A stretch of 64,000 nucleotides of DNA, taken from the NCBI GenBank assembly GCA_963825565.1, contig CAWGTW010000012.1, positions 186,001 to 250,000 on the forward strand, written 5' to 3'. This document shows, one piece after another, positions 1 through 8,248 of the stretch. The notes beneath the pieces were generated by a model. It was not told the DNA's origin, did no database searches, and saw nothing but the letters and a program-made list of their open reading frames with translations. Position numbers and translations under genes: made by a program. Positions within the stretch are counted from its first letter, which is position 1; every line of letters starts with the position of its first letter. The DNA is from JBFGCT01 sp963825565. Its GTDB lineage: Bacteria; Actinomycetota; Acidimicrobiia; Acidimicrobiales; Ilumatobacteraceae.

Positions 1-551
1 TCCATCCGCTTCTTGGTCAGCGGACCGGTGTCCTCGACGCGCCCGTCGGCCCAGCTGTGGATGACGCCGCGCGGCCCGAACCGCTCGCGGAAGTGGGGGA
101 AGTCCTTGTCGGTCGGGTAGTCGGGGAGTTCGGGCTCCTCCTCGGCGTTGAGGTGGTAGAGATTGCCGAAGAACTCGTCGAAGCCGTGATTGGTCGGGAG
201 GTACTTGTCGAGATCGCCGAGGTGGTTCTTGCCGAACTGGCCGGTCGCGTAGCCACGGTCCCTGAGCGCGGTCGCGATCGTCGGGTCGCCGTCTTGCAGC
301 CCAACGTCGGCGCCCGGCATGCCGACCTTGGTCAGCCCGGTGCGGTACGGGTTCTGCCCGCAGATGAACGCGGCGCGGCCGGCCGTGCACGACTGCTCAC
401 CGTAGTAGTCGGTGAAGCGGATGCCCTCGGCGGCGAGGCGGTCGATGTTCGGCGTGCGGTAGCCCATCAGCCCATCGGAGTAGGCGCTGACGTTGGTGAT
501 CCCGATGTCGTCGCCCCACAGGACGAGGATGTTCGGCTTGCCGTTGGGCAT
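1..551 (-). CDS. Arylsulfatase, N-terminal part (cut by window edge)
   Basis: Only the first 183 residues are present; the rest lies beyond the left edge. The N-terminus reads MPNGKPNILVLWGDDIG, the usual start of the alkaline-phosphatase-like sulfatase fold, with the metal-binding Asp pair near residues 14-15. Residues 55-59 are C-T-A-G-R, the CxAxR signature in which the Cys is oxidised to formylglycine, so this is a type I sulfatase that hydrolyses sulfate esters. No signal peptide is visible, so a cytoplasmic site or a non-classical start is possible. The start is set by an AAGGAG ribosome site at 560-565, 8 nt upstream. The substrate cannot be told from this part. Confidence 0.9.
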   Translation of the reverse strand, partial: MPNGKPNILVLWGDDIGITNVSAYSDGLMGYRTPNIDRLAAEGIRFTDYYGEQSCTAGRAAFICGQNPYRTGLTKVGMPGADVGLQDGDPTIATALRDRGYATGQFGKNHLGDLDKYLPTNHGFDEFFGNLYHLNAEEEPELPDYPTDKDFPHFRERFGPRGVIHSWADGRVEDTGPLTKKRM

Positions 552-586
552 GTCGGTGGCTCCTTGGGGTCGTGACTGCTCGGGAG

Positions 587-592
587 ATCGTA
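587..592 (-). promoter_or_regulatory. -10 box of the sulfatase gene
   Basis: TACGAT on the minus strand gives a leader of about 28 nt that carries an AAGGAG ribosome site. This is one of the few genes here with a clear leader and Shine-Dalgarno site. Confidence 0.4.
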
Positions 593-669
593 GGCAACGT
601 GTCAGCCGGAGACCTCATCCAGTTGGGGCGAAACATCGATCGTTGGCGAGCGGAGCGAGCGGGCGACGT

Positions 670-793
670 TCAGCCGCCGTCGGCGGGCAGATCGGTCGCC
701 GGAGCGGTCATGTGGTTCGACGAGTAGTCGTTGCTCACCAGCACGGCGATCAGCACGAAGAGCAGGGCGACGACGACCGCATCGCGTCATCAT
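670..793 (-). pseudogene. Possible 40-residue single-TM protein with a +1 frameshift
   Basis: The 552-928 interval holds no intact gene. On the minus strand, the frame ending at 670-672 encodes a clean membrane helix (DAVVVALLFVLIAVLV), then SNDYSSNHM and a short polar tail, but a stop codon lies just before it. Removing one base of the fourth codon joins it to the double ATG at 788-793 and gives a 40-residue protein beginning MMTDAVVV. This may be a sequencing error, a broken small membrane protein, or chance. Only inspection of reads or relatives can decide. The rest of the interval holds the sulfatase leader and the mscS promoter. Confidence 0.3.
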
Positions 794-915
794 GACCGCC
801 CTGATCGCAACGGCCGTTGCCCGCCTCGTCGTTCGCAAGGGCTCGGTCAGCCCGGCCCGGCGCTCCGGCCGACCCGTCGGGACGAGGGTCACCGACTCGC
901 GCGAGCGCGCTGGCC

Positions 916-921
916 TAGCGT
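916..921 (+). promoter_or_regulatory. -10 box of mscS-type gene, leaderless
   Basis: TAGCGT ends 7 nt before the GTG at 929, so transcription should start at or next to the start codon. No ribosome site is seen. Confidence 0.5.
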
Positions 922-928
922 CGTCTTC

Positions 929-1798
929 GTGCCGACCCTTGCCGCCGCGATCACCCGTCAGGCCGTCCCGATCGCTGACAGTCTCGACATCACGAACAGC
1001 TTCGACGTCGAAGCGGTCAGCGCGTTCGACCTCCTCTTCGCCGGCGCCGCGCTCGTCGGCGGATTCATCCTGTCGCGCATGGCCAAACGAGCCTTGCTGC
1101 GCTTCTTCCGCAGCGTCGACGCGGTGCCCGACGACACGGGGCGGCTGGTCGCCAGGATCACCGGCTACCTCGTGTTCCTGATCGGGCTGTTCGTCGCGAT
1201 CGAATCACTGGGCTTCTCGTGGGGTCCGCTCGGATCGCTGCTGCTCCTCGCGCTGATCGTCCTGTTCTTCACCGCCAGACCGTTGCTCGAGGACCTCGGC
1301 GCCGGCCTCCTACTCCAGATTCGCCAGCCGTTCACCCATGGCGATCTGGTCAACGTCGCGGGCGAACTCGGCGTCGTCGACAAGATCGACTCCCGGACGG
1401 TCGTGCTGCAGACGATCGACGGCCGCCGCGTCCACCTGCCGAGCCGCTCCGTGCTCAGCTCGGCGATCGTCAACCTGACCGTGGAGCGCGAGCGCCTGAC
1501 CACCTTCGTCGCCGGCGTCGAGTACTCGACCGATCTCGATCGAGCCCGATCGATCGCGGTCGATGCGATGGCCGGCGCGCAGGGGGTTCGAGCCGACCCG
1601 CCGCCCGAGGCGCTCGTCGAGGAGTTCGCCGACTCGACGATCAACATCTCGTGCCGCTTCTGGCACGACCCCGACCTGATGTCCGAGCTCCGGGTCCGCG
1701 ACGCAGCGATGCGTGCCGTGAAGCGGGCGTTCGACGCCAACGGCATCGTGATCGCGTTTCCCCAGCGTGTGCTGTGGCGCACCGGTGAGAACGCCTGA
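929..1798 (+). CDS. MscS-family small-conductance mechanosensitive channel
   Basis: A 289-residue inner-membrane channel that would open under membrane tension and release solutes on hypo-osmotic shock. Three hydrophobic helices lie near residues 33-50, 77-94 and 101-118. They are followed by the MscS beta domain: QPFTHGDLVNV, a G-V-V-D-K-I turn, DGRRVHLPSRSVLSSAIVNLT. A mixed alpha/beta C-terminal domain ends the protein. The length fits the compact E. coli MscS class. The GTG start at 929 is chosen because a TAGCGT -10 box sits 7 nt upstream and upstream codons are low-complexity. It is a single-gene unit; its stop lies 50 bp before the next gene. Confidence 0.88.
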   Translation: MPTLAAAITRQAVPIADSLDITNSFDVEAVSAFDLLFAGAALVGGFILSRMAKRALLRFFRSVDAVPDDTGRLVARITGYLVFLIGLFVAIESLGFSWGPLGSLLLLALIVLFFTARPLLEDLGAGLLLQIRQPFTHGDLVNVAGELGVVDKIDSRTVVLQTIDGRRVHLPSRSVLSSAIVNLTVERERLTTFVAGVEYSTDLDRARSIAVDAMAGAQGVRADPPPEALVEEFADSTINISCRFWHDPDLMSELRVRDAAMRAVKRAFDANGIVIAFPQRVLWRTGENA

Positions 1799-1838
1799 CC
1801 GCCACGTGGCGCGCCGCTTCGTTCGCCCGGCGCCAACG

Positions 1839-1844
1839 TACGCT
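1839..1844 (+). promoter_or_regulatory. -10 box of serine-hydrolase gene, leaderless
   Basis: TACGCT followed by 6 nt and the GTG at 1851. Confidence 0.5.
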
Positions 1845-1850
1845 GGCCCG

Positions 1851-3098
1851 GTGTACAGCAGGCGGAACCGACGCGGCCTCCTCGTGCCCGTTGCCCTGAC
1901 CGTCATGTCCGCCGCGTGCGGAGTGGCGAGCGCCGAATCGGCCCCAGGCGTGGTCGTCGACGTTGCCCGTCCGACGACCACCACGATGCCGCGGACCACG
2001 ACCACCATGCCGCCGACCGCGACCGCCGCGCCGCCGACGACGCCGTCGGCCACCACGATGCCGGCCACCAGCACCACCGCGCCGTCGACGACCACGACCA
2101 CCTCGACCACCACCACGACGACGACCACCACCGTGCCGGGACCGACGACGACGCTCGAACCGCTTCCCGATCCGACGCTCCCGGCGTCCAACAGCGCGTT
2201 CGACCGCCTCGCGGCGAACAACCCGTCGGCGTCGATGACCATCGTCCGAGACGGGGTCGTCGTGTTCTCCCGGGCGTCTGGCCAGACGATCGATGGGCAA
2301 CCCGCTACCGCCGACGCCCCGATGGTGGTCGCCAGCGTGAGCAAGATCATCACCGCCGTCACCCTCTCCCGCCTCGCCCAGGAGGGGCTCGTCGACCCGA
2401 CCGGGCCGATGCCGTGGGGCGACCTCGGGCTGAGCCCCCACCCCGGCTGGAACGACGTCACGATCCGCGAGCTCCTCGACCACCGCAGCGGCATGCCGAC
2501 CGCGCGCTCGAGCTGGTTCGGGAAGCCCGGCGATTGCGCCTCGTATCTGCCGCAGTTGCTCGAGGCGCCGCCGACCGGCACCCGTGGCGAGTGGAAGTAC
2601 TCGAACGGCAACTACTGCGCGCTCGGACTGCTGGTCGCGCAGCGCTCCGGTGCACCGCTCGACCAGGCAGCCCAGCGCCTCGTGTTCGACCCGATCAGCG
2701 TCGAGGGCGCGCACCTGACGACCGACGGGACGCGCCCGACCGACGTGCCGCACCGGCTTGACGTCGCCCGCCTGTCACGCCTCGGTGGGGCGGGGACGTT
2801 CATGGTCTCGACCGACGACGTCGCGCTGATGGCCGGAACGCTGACCGCCGCCGATCTCGCGCTGCTCACGTGGCCGGGCGTGTTCACCGACCAGTACGGG
2901 TGGGGCCACACCGGGACCGTCGACGGCGCCAAGGCGTGCCTCTGGCTGGTCGAGGGCGGGCGGACCGCGGTGGCCGCAACCGTCGCCGGCGACTGGCCGA
3001 GCAGCGGCGGCGGGGTCTGTGACATCGTCGTTCCGGCGATCGCCGGCGACCTCGGCGTCGGGGGCCTCGGCACACCGGACCGCACGCCCCCACCCTGA
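1851..3098 (+). CDS. Beta-lactamase-fold serine hydrolase, secreted lipoprotein
   Basis: 415 residues. A positively charged start and hydrophobic segment lead to a lipobox S-A-A-C with lipidated Cys23, so the enzyme should be membrane-anchored outside the cell. Residues about 40-105 are an extreme Pro/Thr linker (runs of ACC/ACG codons, 1966-2160) of the kind that spans the wall and may be O-mannosylated. The class C / DD-peptidase-like domain follows, with S162-V-S-K165 (nucleophile motif), Y250-S-N252 and H353-T-G355 in place of KTG. The His-for-Lys third motif is common in esterase and peptidase members, so antibiotic hydrolysis is not implied. Substrate unknown. It is convergent with the uspA operon across the repeat array. 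Confidence 0.85.
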   Translation: MYSRRNRRGLLVPVALTVMSAACGVASAESAPGVVVDVARPTTTTMPRTTTTMPPTATAAPPTTPSATTMPATSTTAPSTTTTTSTTTTTTTTTVPGPTTTLEPLPDPTLPASNSAFDRLAANNPSASMTIVRDGVVVFSRASGQTIDGQPATADAPMVVASVSKIITAVTLSRLAQEGLVDPTGPMPWGDLGLSPHPGWNDVTIRELLDHRSGMPTARSSWFGKPGDCASYLPQLLEAPPTGTRGEWKYSNGNYCALGLLVAQRSGAPLDQAAQRLVFDPISVEGAHLTTDGTRPTDVPHRLDVARLSRLGGAGTFMVSTDDVALMAGTLTAADLALLTWPGVFTDQYGWGHTGTVDGAKACLWLVEGGRTAVAATVAGDWPSSGGGVCDIVVPAIAGDLGVGGLGTPDRTPPP

Positions 3099-3131
3099 CG
3101 CACACCCTCCCGAGCTCCCACCCTCCCCCAG

Positions 3132-3359
3132 TTTGCGCGACCGAACATCGCGACCGCCGACATCTTCGGTCACACAAACGCCGGCGGCCCGAATCTGCGT
3201 GACCGAATATCGCGAGCCCTGACGTCTTCGGTCACACAAACGCCGGCGGCCCGAATCTGCGTGACCGAATATCGCGAGCCCTGACGTCTTCGGTCACACA
3301 AACCGGCCCGAATCTGCGTGACCGAATATCGCGACCGCGGACATGTTCGGTCACACGAA
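3132..3359. repeat. Four-copy palindromic repeat array, 62-bp period
   Basis: Four dyads each span 35 bp, with arms TGACCGAA and TTCGGTCA and a 19-nt loop. Arms lie at 3138/3165, 3200/3227, 3262/3289 and 3319/3346. Bases 3179-3240 and 3241-3302 are identical over 62 bp; the last spacing is 57 bp. Copy 1 keeps a longer inverted repeat of 14 bp (TTTGcGcGACCGAA against TTCGGTCACACAAA). Loops share ATCGCGA. The array fills the gap between two convergent genes. It could be a REP/MITE-like element, a bidirectional terminator, or a cluster of protein-binding sites. Confidence 0.85.
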
Positions 3360-3379
3360 CGCCGGCGGGCGGCGAGCGA

Positions 3380-3826
3380 TCAGGGCGCGGGGTGAGGCAA
3401 CGGGACGACGACGACCGGGCACGACGCGTGCCGGGTGACGTGGTACGACGTACTTCCCAGCTCACGATCGATGTTCTCGCCGATGCCGCGGGCGCCGACG
3501 ACGAGGAACGACGGGTCGACGGTCTCGGCGAGATGGACGAGCACCTCGGTCGGGTTCCCGTCGAGCAGCTCGACGCGGTAGTCAAGCTCGTCGTCGGCGA
3601 GGCCGGCGCACCACTCCTCACGCAGCAACCGATCGACCTCGTCCCGATGCTCGAACGACGGCACGTGCTCGCCGTCGATCACCGCCAGCAACCCGAGCGC
3701 ATGGACCGCCAGGAGTTGCGTACCGGTCGATCGGGCGAGGTGCGTCGCAATCGCCAGCGCCCGCCGCGCGTCGCGGGACCCGTCGACGCCGACGACGACC
3801 GGACCGGCGGGGCCGGCGACGCTCAT
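3380..3826 (-). CDS. Universal stress protein (UspA family), ATP-binding type
   Basis: 148 residues, a single Usp domain of normal length. The N-terminal strand VVVGVDGS and the C-terminal signature G-x2-G-x9-G-S (in GARGIGENIDRELGS) are the ATP-binding elements, so this belongs to the nucleotide-binding subclass. The protein contains no lysine. Its ATG overlaps the stop of the upstream deacetylase gene by 4 bp (ATGA at 3823-3826), so the two are translationally coupled and share the promoter at 4841-4846. Usp proteins usually act as small regulators under stress; a partner cannot be named from sequence. Confidence 0.92.
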   Translation of the reverse strand: MSVAGPAGPVVVGVDGSRDARRALAIATHLARSTGTQLLAVHALGLLAVIDGEHVPSFEHRDEVDRLLREEWCAGLADDELDYRVELLDGNPTEVLVHLAETVDPSFLVVGARGIGENIDRELGSTSYHVTRHASCPVVVVPLPHPAP

Positions 3827-4833
3827 GTCAGCTCCCAGCGCTGTTTGGCGGCGATGATCGTCGGCCGACCGATCTCACCGGCCGACGGCGCCTCCGGGCG
3901 GTACGACTCCCCGATCAGGGCGGCGAGCGTCGCCCCGGTCGACGCGGCGAGGGCGTCGAAGTCGTAGCCACCCTCCAGCGCGACGACCGTCCGCCGGGCG
4001 GGCACCAGCGACTGCAGCCGAACGGCGAAGTCGGCGTAGTCGGCCGAGCTCAGCTCGAGGCCGGCCAGCGGGTCGTTGCGGTGCCCGTCGAACCCGGCGG
4101 AGATGAACAGCCACTCGGGTCGGAACGACTCGATGATCGGGGCGACCACCTCGTCGAACGCCTGCCGGTACACATCGCCGCGGGTGCCGGCGGGAAACGG
4201 CAGGTTGAGGTTCGAGCCCGGAGCTGCCGGCCCCCCGGTCTCGCTCGCCAGGCCGGTCCCCGGATACAGCGGCGCCTCGTGCAGCGAGACGTAGAGCACG
4301 CGCTCGTCGTCGTAGAAGATGTCCTGTGTGCCGTTGCCGTGGTGCACGTCCCAGTCGACGATCGCCACCCGCCGGCCCTCGGCGGCGAGCCGGGCCGCGG
4401 CGACCGCGACGTTGTTGAACAGGCAGAAGCCCATCGCCTGGTCGGCGACCGCGTGGTGCCCCGGCGGGCGCCCGGCGGCGAAGGCGAGCTCGCAGTCCCC
4501 CGCCTGCAGCGCGTCGACGGCGTCGAGCACCGCGCCAGCGGCCCGGCGGGCCGTCTCCCACGATCCAGGGGCGGCGAAGGTGTCGGGGTCGAGGTCGCCC
4601 CCACCGCTGCCGCAGAAGCGCTCGATCCCCGCCACGTACGACTCGGCGTGGGCCGACGCCAGCTCCTCGGGCGTCGCCAGCCGGGGTTCGCGGAACGACA
4701 CCGCGTCGAGCAGCCCGGCGGCGGGGATGCCCGACAGCGCCGCATCGAGCCGGCCCGGCCGCTCTGGGTGCCACGGCGGCGTGGCATGCCGGTCGAGCTC
4801 GACCGACGCGAACACTGCGATGGGCACCGTCAC
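3823..4833 (-). CDS. Histone-deacetylase-family (AcuC-like) deacetylase
   Basis: 336 residues, the full length of a class I/II-type bacterial HDAC. It would remove acyl groups from lysine or from small amines in the cytoplasm. Visible catalytic elements are PGHHA (126-127, the paired His), DWDVHHGNGT with zinc ligands D162 and H164, SAGFDGH with D249, and GGY290. The GTG at 4833 is preferred because TATGGT lies 7 nt upstream; a GTG two codons later and an ATG four codons earlier are alternatives. It is divergent from a GNAT/acyl-CoA-synthetase acetyltransferase and coupled to uspA, which suggests control of protein acetylation, as with AcuA/AcuC in Bacillus. Confidence 0.9.
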   Translation of the reverse strand: MTVPIAVFASVELDRHATPPWHPERPGRLDAALSGIPAAGLLDAVSFREPRLATPEELASAHAESYVAGIERFCGSGGGDLDPDTFAAPGSWETARRAAGAVLDAVDALQAGDCELAFAAGRPPGHHAVADQAMGFCLFNNVAVAAARLAAEGRRVAIVDWDVHHGNGTQDIFYDDERVLYVSLHEAPLYPGTGLASETGGPAAPGSNLNLPFPAGTRGDVYRQAFDEVVAPIIESFRPEWLFISAGFDGHRNDPLAGLELSSADYADFAVRLQSLVPARRTVVALEGGYDFDALAASTGATLAALIGESYRPEAPSAGEIGRPTIIAAKQRWELT

Positions 4834-4840
4834 GCCTCCC

Positions 4841-4846
4841 ACCATA
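4841..4846 (-). promoter_or_regulatory. -10 box of deacetylase-uspA operon
   Basis: TATGGT on the minus strand, 7 nt before the chosen GTG at 4833. It lies about 50 bp from the divergent acetyltransferase box. Confidence 0.45.
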
Positions 4847-4895
4847 CGGGGTGGACGTCACACCCGCAGATCTGCAGGCCGCGCCCCGGGAATGC

Positions 4896-4901
4896 CATGC
4901 T
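4896..4901 (+). promoter_or_regulatory. Weak -10 box of acetyltransferase gene
   Basis: CATGCT followed by 6 nt and the GTG at 4908. The first base departs from TAnnnT. Confidence 0.3.
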
Positions 4902-4907
4902 GGCGGG

Positions 4908-7451
4908 GTGGCCGACGACGAGAGCACCGAGTCGCGCTGGGCCGCAACGGTGGTGCTGGCCAGTGGCGACACCGCGTTCATCCGGCCCCTGACGACCGAC
5001 GACCGGACCGCGCTGGCCGAGTTCCACCGCCGCCAGTCGGCGGACAGCATCTACAAGCGCTACTTCTCCCCCAAGCCCGAGCTGAGCGAGAGCGAACTCG
5101 ACCACTTCACCGCGGTCGACATGGTCGACCGGGCGGCGCTCGTCGTCGAGCTGCACGACGAGTTCACCGCCTGGGCGAGCTACGAGCGGTGGCCCGGACG
5201 CAACGAGGCCGAAGCCGCGTTCCAGGTCGACGACGCCCATCACGGCCAGGGCATCGCCACGCTGCTGCTCGAACACCTCGCGGTGATCGCCCGCACCAAC
5301 GGGATCGAGCACTTCACCGCCGAGGTGCTGGCCGACAACCGCCCGATGCTCGCCGTCTTCACCAAGGCCGGCTGGCCGCTGCAGCGCAGGTTCGAGTCGG
5401 GCGTGGTCGACCTCGACTGGGACCTGGCGACCACCGACGAGTTCCTCGACAGCGTCGAGCGGCGCGAGCAGCGCGCCGACTCGCGCGCGGTCGCCCGCAT
5501 CCTTCTGCCGCGGGCGATCGCGGTCATCGGTGCCTCCGACCGGCCGGGCTCGATCGGCGCCGAGCTGTGGAGCCACGTCGTCGACAGCGTGGACGTTCCC
5601 GCCTACCCGGTCAACCCGAACCGCGAGACGATCGACGGCCGGGTCTGCCTCCGCTCGATCGACCAGCTTCCCGACGAGGTGTCGCTGGCGATCATCGCCG
5701 TGCCGGCGAGCGCGCTCGTCGAGACGATCGACGGCTGCATCGCGAAGCGCATGCGGGGGGCGGTGATCGTGACCCGGATCGACGGTTCCGACGTTGACAT
5801 CGAGGCGATCGTCACACGCTCGCGTCGCAACGGGCTCAGGCTGATCGGCCCGTCGAGCATGGGCGTGGCCTCCCCGTGGCCGGAGACCCTGCTCGAGGCC
5901 ACACCGGTCGATGTGGACGTCCCGCCCGGCAACGTGGCGATCTCGATGCAGTCCGGGTCGCTCGGCGGATCCCTGCTGCGCCAGGCGCGCCGTCTCCAGC
6001 TCGGCCTGTCCTGGTTCGTCTCGCTGGGCGACAAGTCCGACGTGTCCGCCAACGACCTCCTGCAGTTCTGGGAGAACGACGACCGGACGTCGGTCGTCGC
6101 GATGTACACCGAGACGTTCGGCAACCCGCGCAAGTTTGCACGGATCGCCCGCCGGGTCTCGCGCCGGATGCCGATCGTCGCCGTCCGCACCGGTGCCGCG
6201 GCGAGCGGGATGATGGGCGGCGCCCTGTACCAGCAGGCCGGGTTGATCGAGGTGCCGACCGTGCACGCCCTCCTCGACACGGCGCGCGTGCTCGCCAGCC
6301 AGCCGGTGCTGCGCGGGCCGCGGGTCGCGGTCGTCACCAACTCCCGCAGCCCCGGGGTGCTCGCCCAGGCAGCGCTCGACGCGGCCGGGCTCGAACCGAC
6401 CGTGATCGGCATCGATTGGCAGGCCGACGCCGGGGCGTTCCGAGACGCGCTGTCCGCCGCGCTGGCATCGGACTCGGTCGACGGCATCCTGGTGATCCAC
6501 GCGCCGTCGGTGATCGCCGAGGTCGAGACGCCGGTCGAGGAGATCGTCGCCGCCGCGAGCGGCGCCACCAAGCCGATCGTCGCGGTGATGCTCGGCGGTC
6601 GAGACGGTCCGATCGCACCCGGGGCGGCGATCCCCGCGTTCACGTTCCCCGAGCAGGCGGCGGCGGTGTTCGGCCGGTCGTACTCCTACGCCCGCTGGCT
6701 GGCCAGCGAGGCCGCTGAGGACCCGGGGGTGATCCACCCGGTCGACCCGGCGAAGGCGCACGATCTGATCGACGAGGCGCTCGGCGACAGCACCGACGTG
6801 GTGACCGCAGACGTCACCCTCGAACGCCGGCTGCTCGCGGCCTACGCGATCGAGATGGCGACCGCTGTCGAGGCGACCCCGGCGACGGCGGTCGCCGCGG
6901 CGAACGCGGTCGGCTACCCGGTGGCGATCAAGGCGGCCCAGCGGCGGATCGGTCACTCGGTGCGGGCGGGAATCGCGCTCGACATCACGACCGACGAGGA
7001 GGTCGAGGAGGCGGCGGCGGCGATGGCCGACTCGCTCGGTACCGACGGCGAGCGCTTGATCGTCCAGCGGATGACCTCCCCCGGCCTCGACGTCCGCGTG
7101 CACTGCCAGCTCGACGACCGCCTGGGCGTGATCGTCAGCGTCGGCCTGGGGGGAGCACAGGCCGACGTGATCGACGACCGGACGAGTCGGCTCGCCCCGG
7201 TCTCGCCGGCGACGGCGCGGACGATGCTCGGCGAGACCCGGGTCGCCGCGGCCATCGAGGACGCAGGTCTCGACGACGGCGTGCTCGTCGATCTGATCGC
7301 CCAGACCGCCCAGCTCGCGTCCGATCATCCGGAGATCCTGGAGCTCGACCTCAACCCGATCCTCCTGTCGGACAGCGTGGCCGTCGTCACCGATGCGGTC
7401 GTGCGCCTCCAGCGACCCGCGGCCACCGACGGCCCGATCCGCCGTCTGTAG
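4908..7451 (+). CDS. GNAT / NDP-forming acyl-CoA synthetase fusion, protein lysine acetyltransferase
   Basis: 847 residues. The order is an N-terminal GNAT domain (about 10-180, with acetyl-CoA loop HHGQGIA near 111-117), a CoA-binding Rossmann domain from about 200 (AIAVIGASDRPGSIG), a succinyl-CoA-ligase-like domain (VAISMQSGSLGG), and a C-terminal ATP-grasp domain (from about 650, ending ELDLNPILL). This is the PatZ/Pat architecture with GNAT first, as found in actinobacteria; the family acetylates and inactivates acyl-CoA synthetases. No cAMP-binding domain is present, unlike mycobacterial PatA. Whether the synthetase half is catalytic cannot be told. It faces the deacetylase gene across a 75-bp divergent promoter region. 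Confidence 0.88.
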   Translation: MADDESTESRWAATVVLASGDTAFIRPLTTDDRTALAEFHRRQSADSIYKRYFSPKPELSESELDHFTAVDMVDRAALVVELHDEFTAWASYERWPGRNEAEAAFQVDDAHHGQGIATLLLEHLAVIARTNGIEHFTAEVLADNRPMLAVFTKAGWPLQRRFESGVVDLDWDLATTDEFLDSVERREQRADSRAVARILLPRAIAVIGASDRPGSIGAELWSHVVDSVDVPAYPVNPNRETIDGRVCLRSIDQLPDEVSLAIIAVPASALVETIDGCIAKRMRGAVIVTRIDGSDVDIEAIVTRSRRNGLRLIGPSSMGVASPWPETLLEATPVDVDVPPGNVAISMQSGSLGGSLLRQARRLQLGLSWFVSLGDKSDVSANDLLQFWENDDRTSVVAMYTETFGNPRKFARIARRVSRRMPIVAVRTGAAASGMMGGALYQQAGLIEVPTVHALLDTARVLASQPVLRGPRVAVVTNSRSPGVLAQAALDAAGLEPTVIGIDWQADAGAFRDALSAALASDSVDGILVIHAPSVIAEVETPVEEIVAAASGATKPIVAVMLGGRDGPIAPGAAIPAFTFPEQAAAVFGRSYSYARWLASEAAEDPGVIHPVDPAKAHDLIDEALGDSTDVVTADVTLERRLLAAYAIEMATAVEATPATAVAAANAVGYPVAIKAAQRRIGHSVRAGIALDITTDEEVEEAAAAMADSLGTDGERLIVQRMTSPGLDVRVHCQLDDRLGVIVSVGLGGAQADVIDDRTSRLAPVSPATARTMLGETRVAAAIEDAGLDDGVLVDLIAQTAQLASDHPEILELDLNPILLSDSVAVVTDAVVRLQRPAATDGPIRRL

Positions 7452-7504
7452 TGGTCACGCCGGGTCCGCGGCCGGTTCCGGGACCGGCGCGATGATGGAC
7501 GGGC

Positions 7505-8083
7505 GTGCCGCTCGACATCCTGCTCCCGTTGATCCTCGTCCCGCTGGTGGCCCTCGGCGGGTTCGTCCTCTACCGCCGGATGCTGGGTCGGCTGGCGCCC
7601 GACTCGCACCGGCAGGTCGTCTCCGGCGTCCGGCTGACCAGCGAGCATCTGCGCCGGCTGCCCTCGCCGCCGTGGCGCGTCGTGTTCGAGATCGGCCCCG
7701 ACCGGCTCGGTGACGTCGATCACGTCGTCATCGGCCCGCCGGGCGTCATCGCCATCACCACCGTCCTTGCCGAACGCCCCGCCGGCCCCCTGTCGACCGA
7801 TCCGACCCTCCTCGCCGCCGGGGCGACCGCGCGCGGCGCGGTCGACGACCTGGTCGACCCGATCGGACTCTCCTGCGACGTGCTGGCCAAGGTGTTCTGG
7901 GGCTCTCCGCAGGACGACCAGCCGGCCTCGCGCGACCTGACCCGGGTCACGGTCGGCATCGTCGGCCAGCGCCTCGGCGACTGGCTCGGGTCGCTCCCCA
8001 CCGGCGTGCTCACGCCCGGCCAGGTCGATCTCGCCTGGCAGGCGATCGTCACCGGCATCGGCCGCCCCGACCCCCTGAGCTGA
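7505..8083 (+). CDS. Membrane-anchored NERD-like protein
   Basis: 192 residues. One N-terminal helix (LDILLPLILVPLVALGGFVL) is followed by a segment resembling the start of the nuclease-related NERD domain: DHVVIGPPGVIAITT matches the family's 'DHVVVGPxGVFVIET' strand. The family's downstream catalytic Glu/Lys positions are not clear: ITT is followed by VLAER rather than a K-containing strand. It may be a degenerate, non-nuclease relative. The GTG start follows GATGAT by 8 nt. It stands alone 53 bp after the acetyltransferase gene and could be co-transcribed with it. Confidence 0.6.
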   Translation: MPLDILLPLILVPLVALGGFVLYRRMLGRLAPDSHRQVVSGVRLTSEHLRRLPSPPWRVVFEIGPDRLGDVDHVVIGPPGVIAITTVLAERPAGPLSTDPTLLAAGATARGAVDDLVDPIGLSCDVLAKVFWGSPQDDQPASRDLTRVTVGIVGQRLGDWLGSLPTGVLTPGQVDLAWQAIVTGIGRPDPLS

Positions 8084-8248
8084 CACCGGGTCCACGCCGG
8101 ATCGTCCGATGCGCCGACCCGGCCCATCGGTGATGAGATCGACCCGGTTCGCGCCTATGGTGACGGGCGCACGGCACTGCACGGCACCGCCCAGGCGATC
8201 GATCGTCGATTGGACGGTCTCTTCCGATCGATCGAACGAGGAGCCGGC

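Noticed and set aside
1966..2160. Simple-sequence repeat of ACC/ACG as a separate element
   Set aside because: It is the Pro/Thr linker coded within the serine-hydrolase lipoprotein.
3132..3359. CRISPR array suggested by regular 62-bp spacing
   Set aside because: The whole 62-bp unit repeats, including what would be the spacers, and no cas gene is present.
4830..7328. Long minus-strand frame opposite the acetyltransferase gene
   Set aside because: Arg/Asp/Gly-rich with no recognisable domain; a GC shadow.
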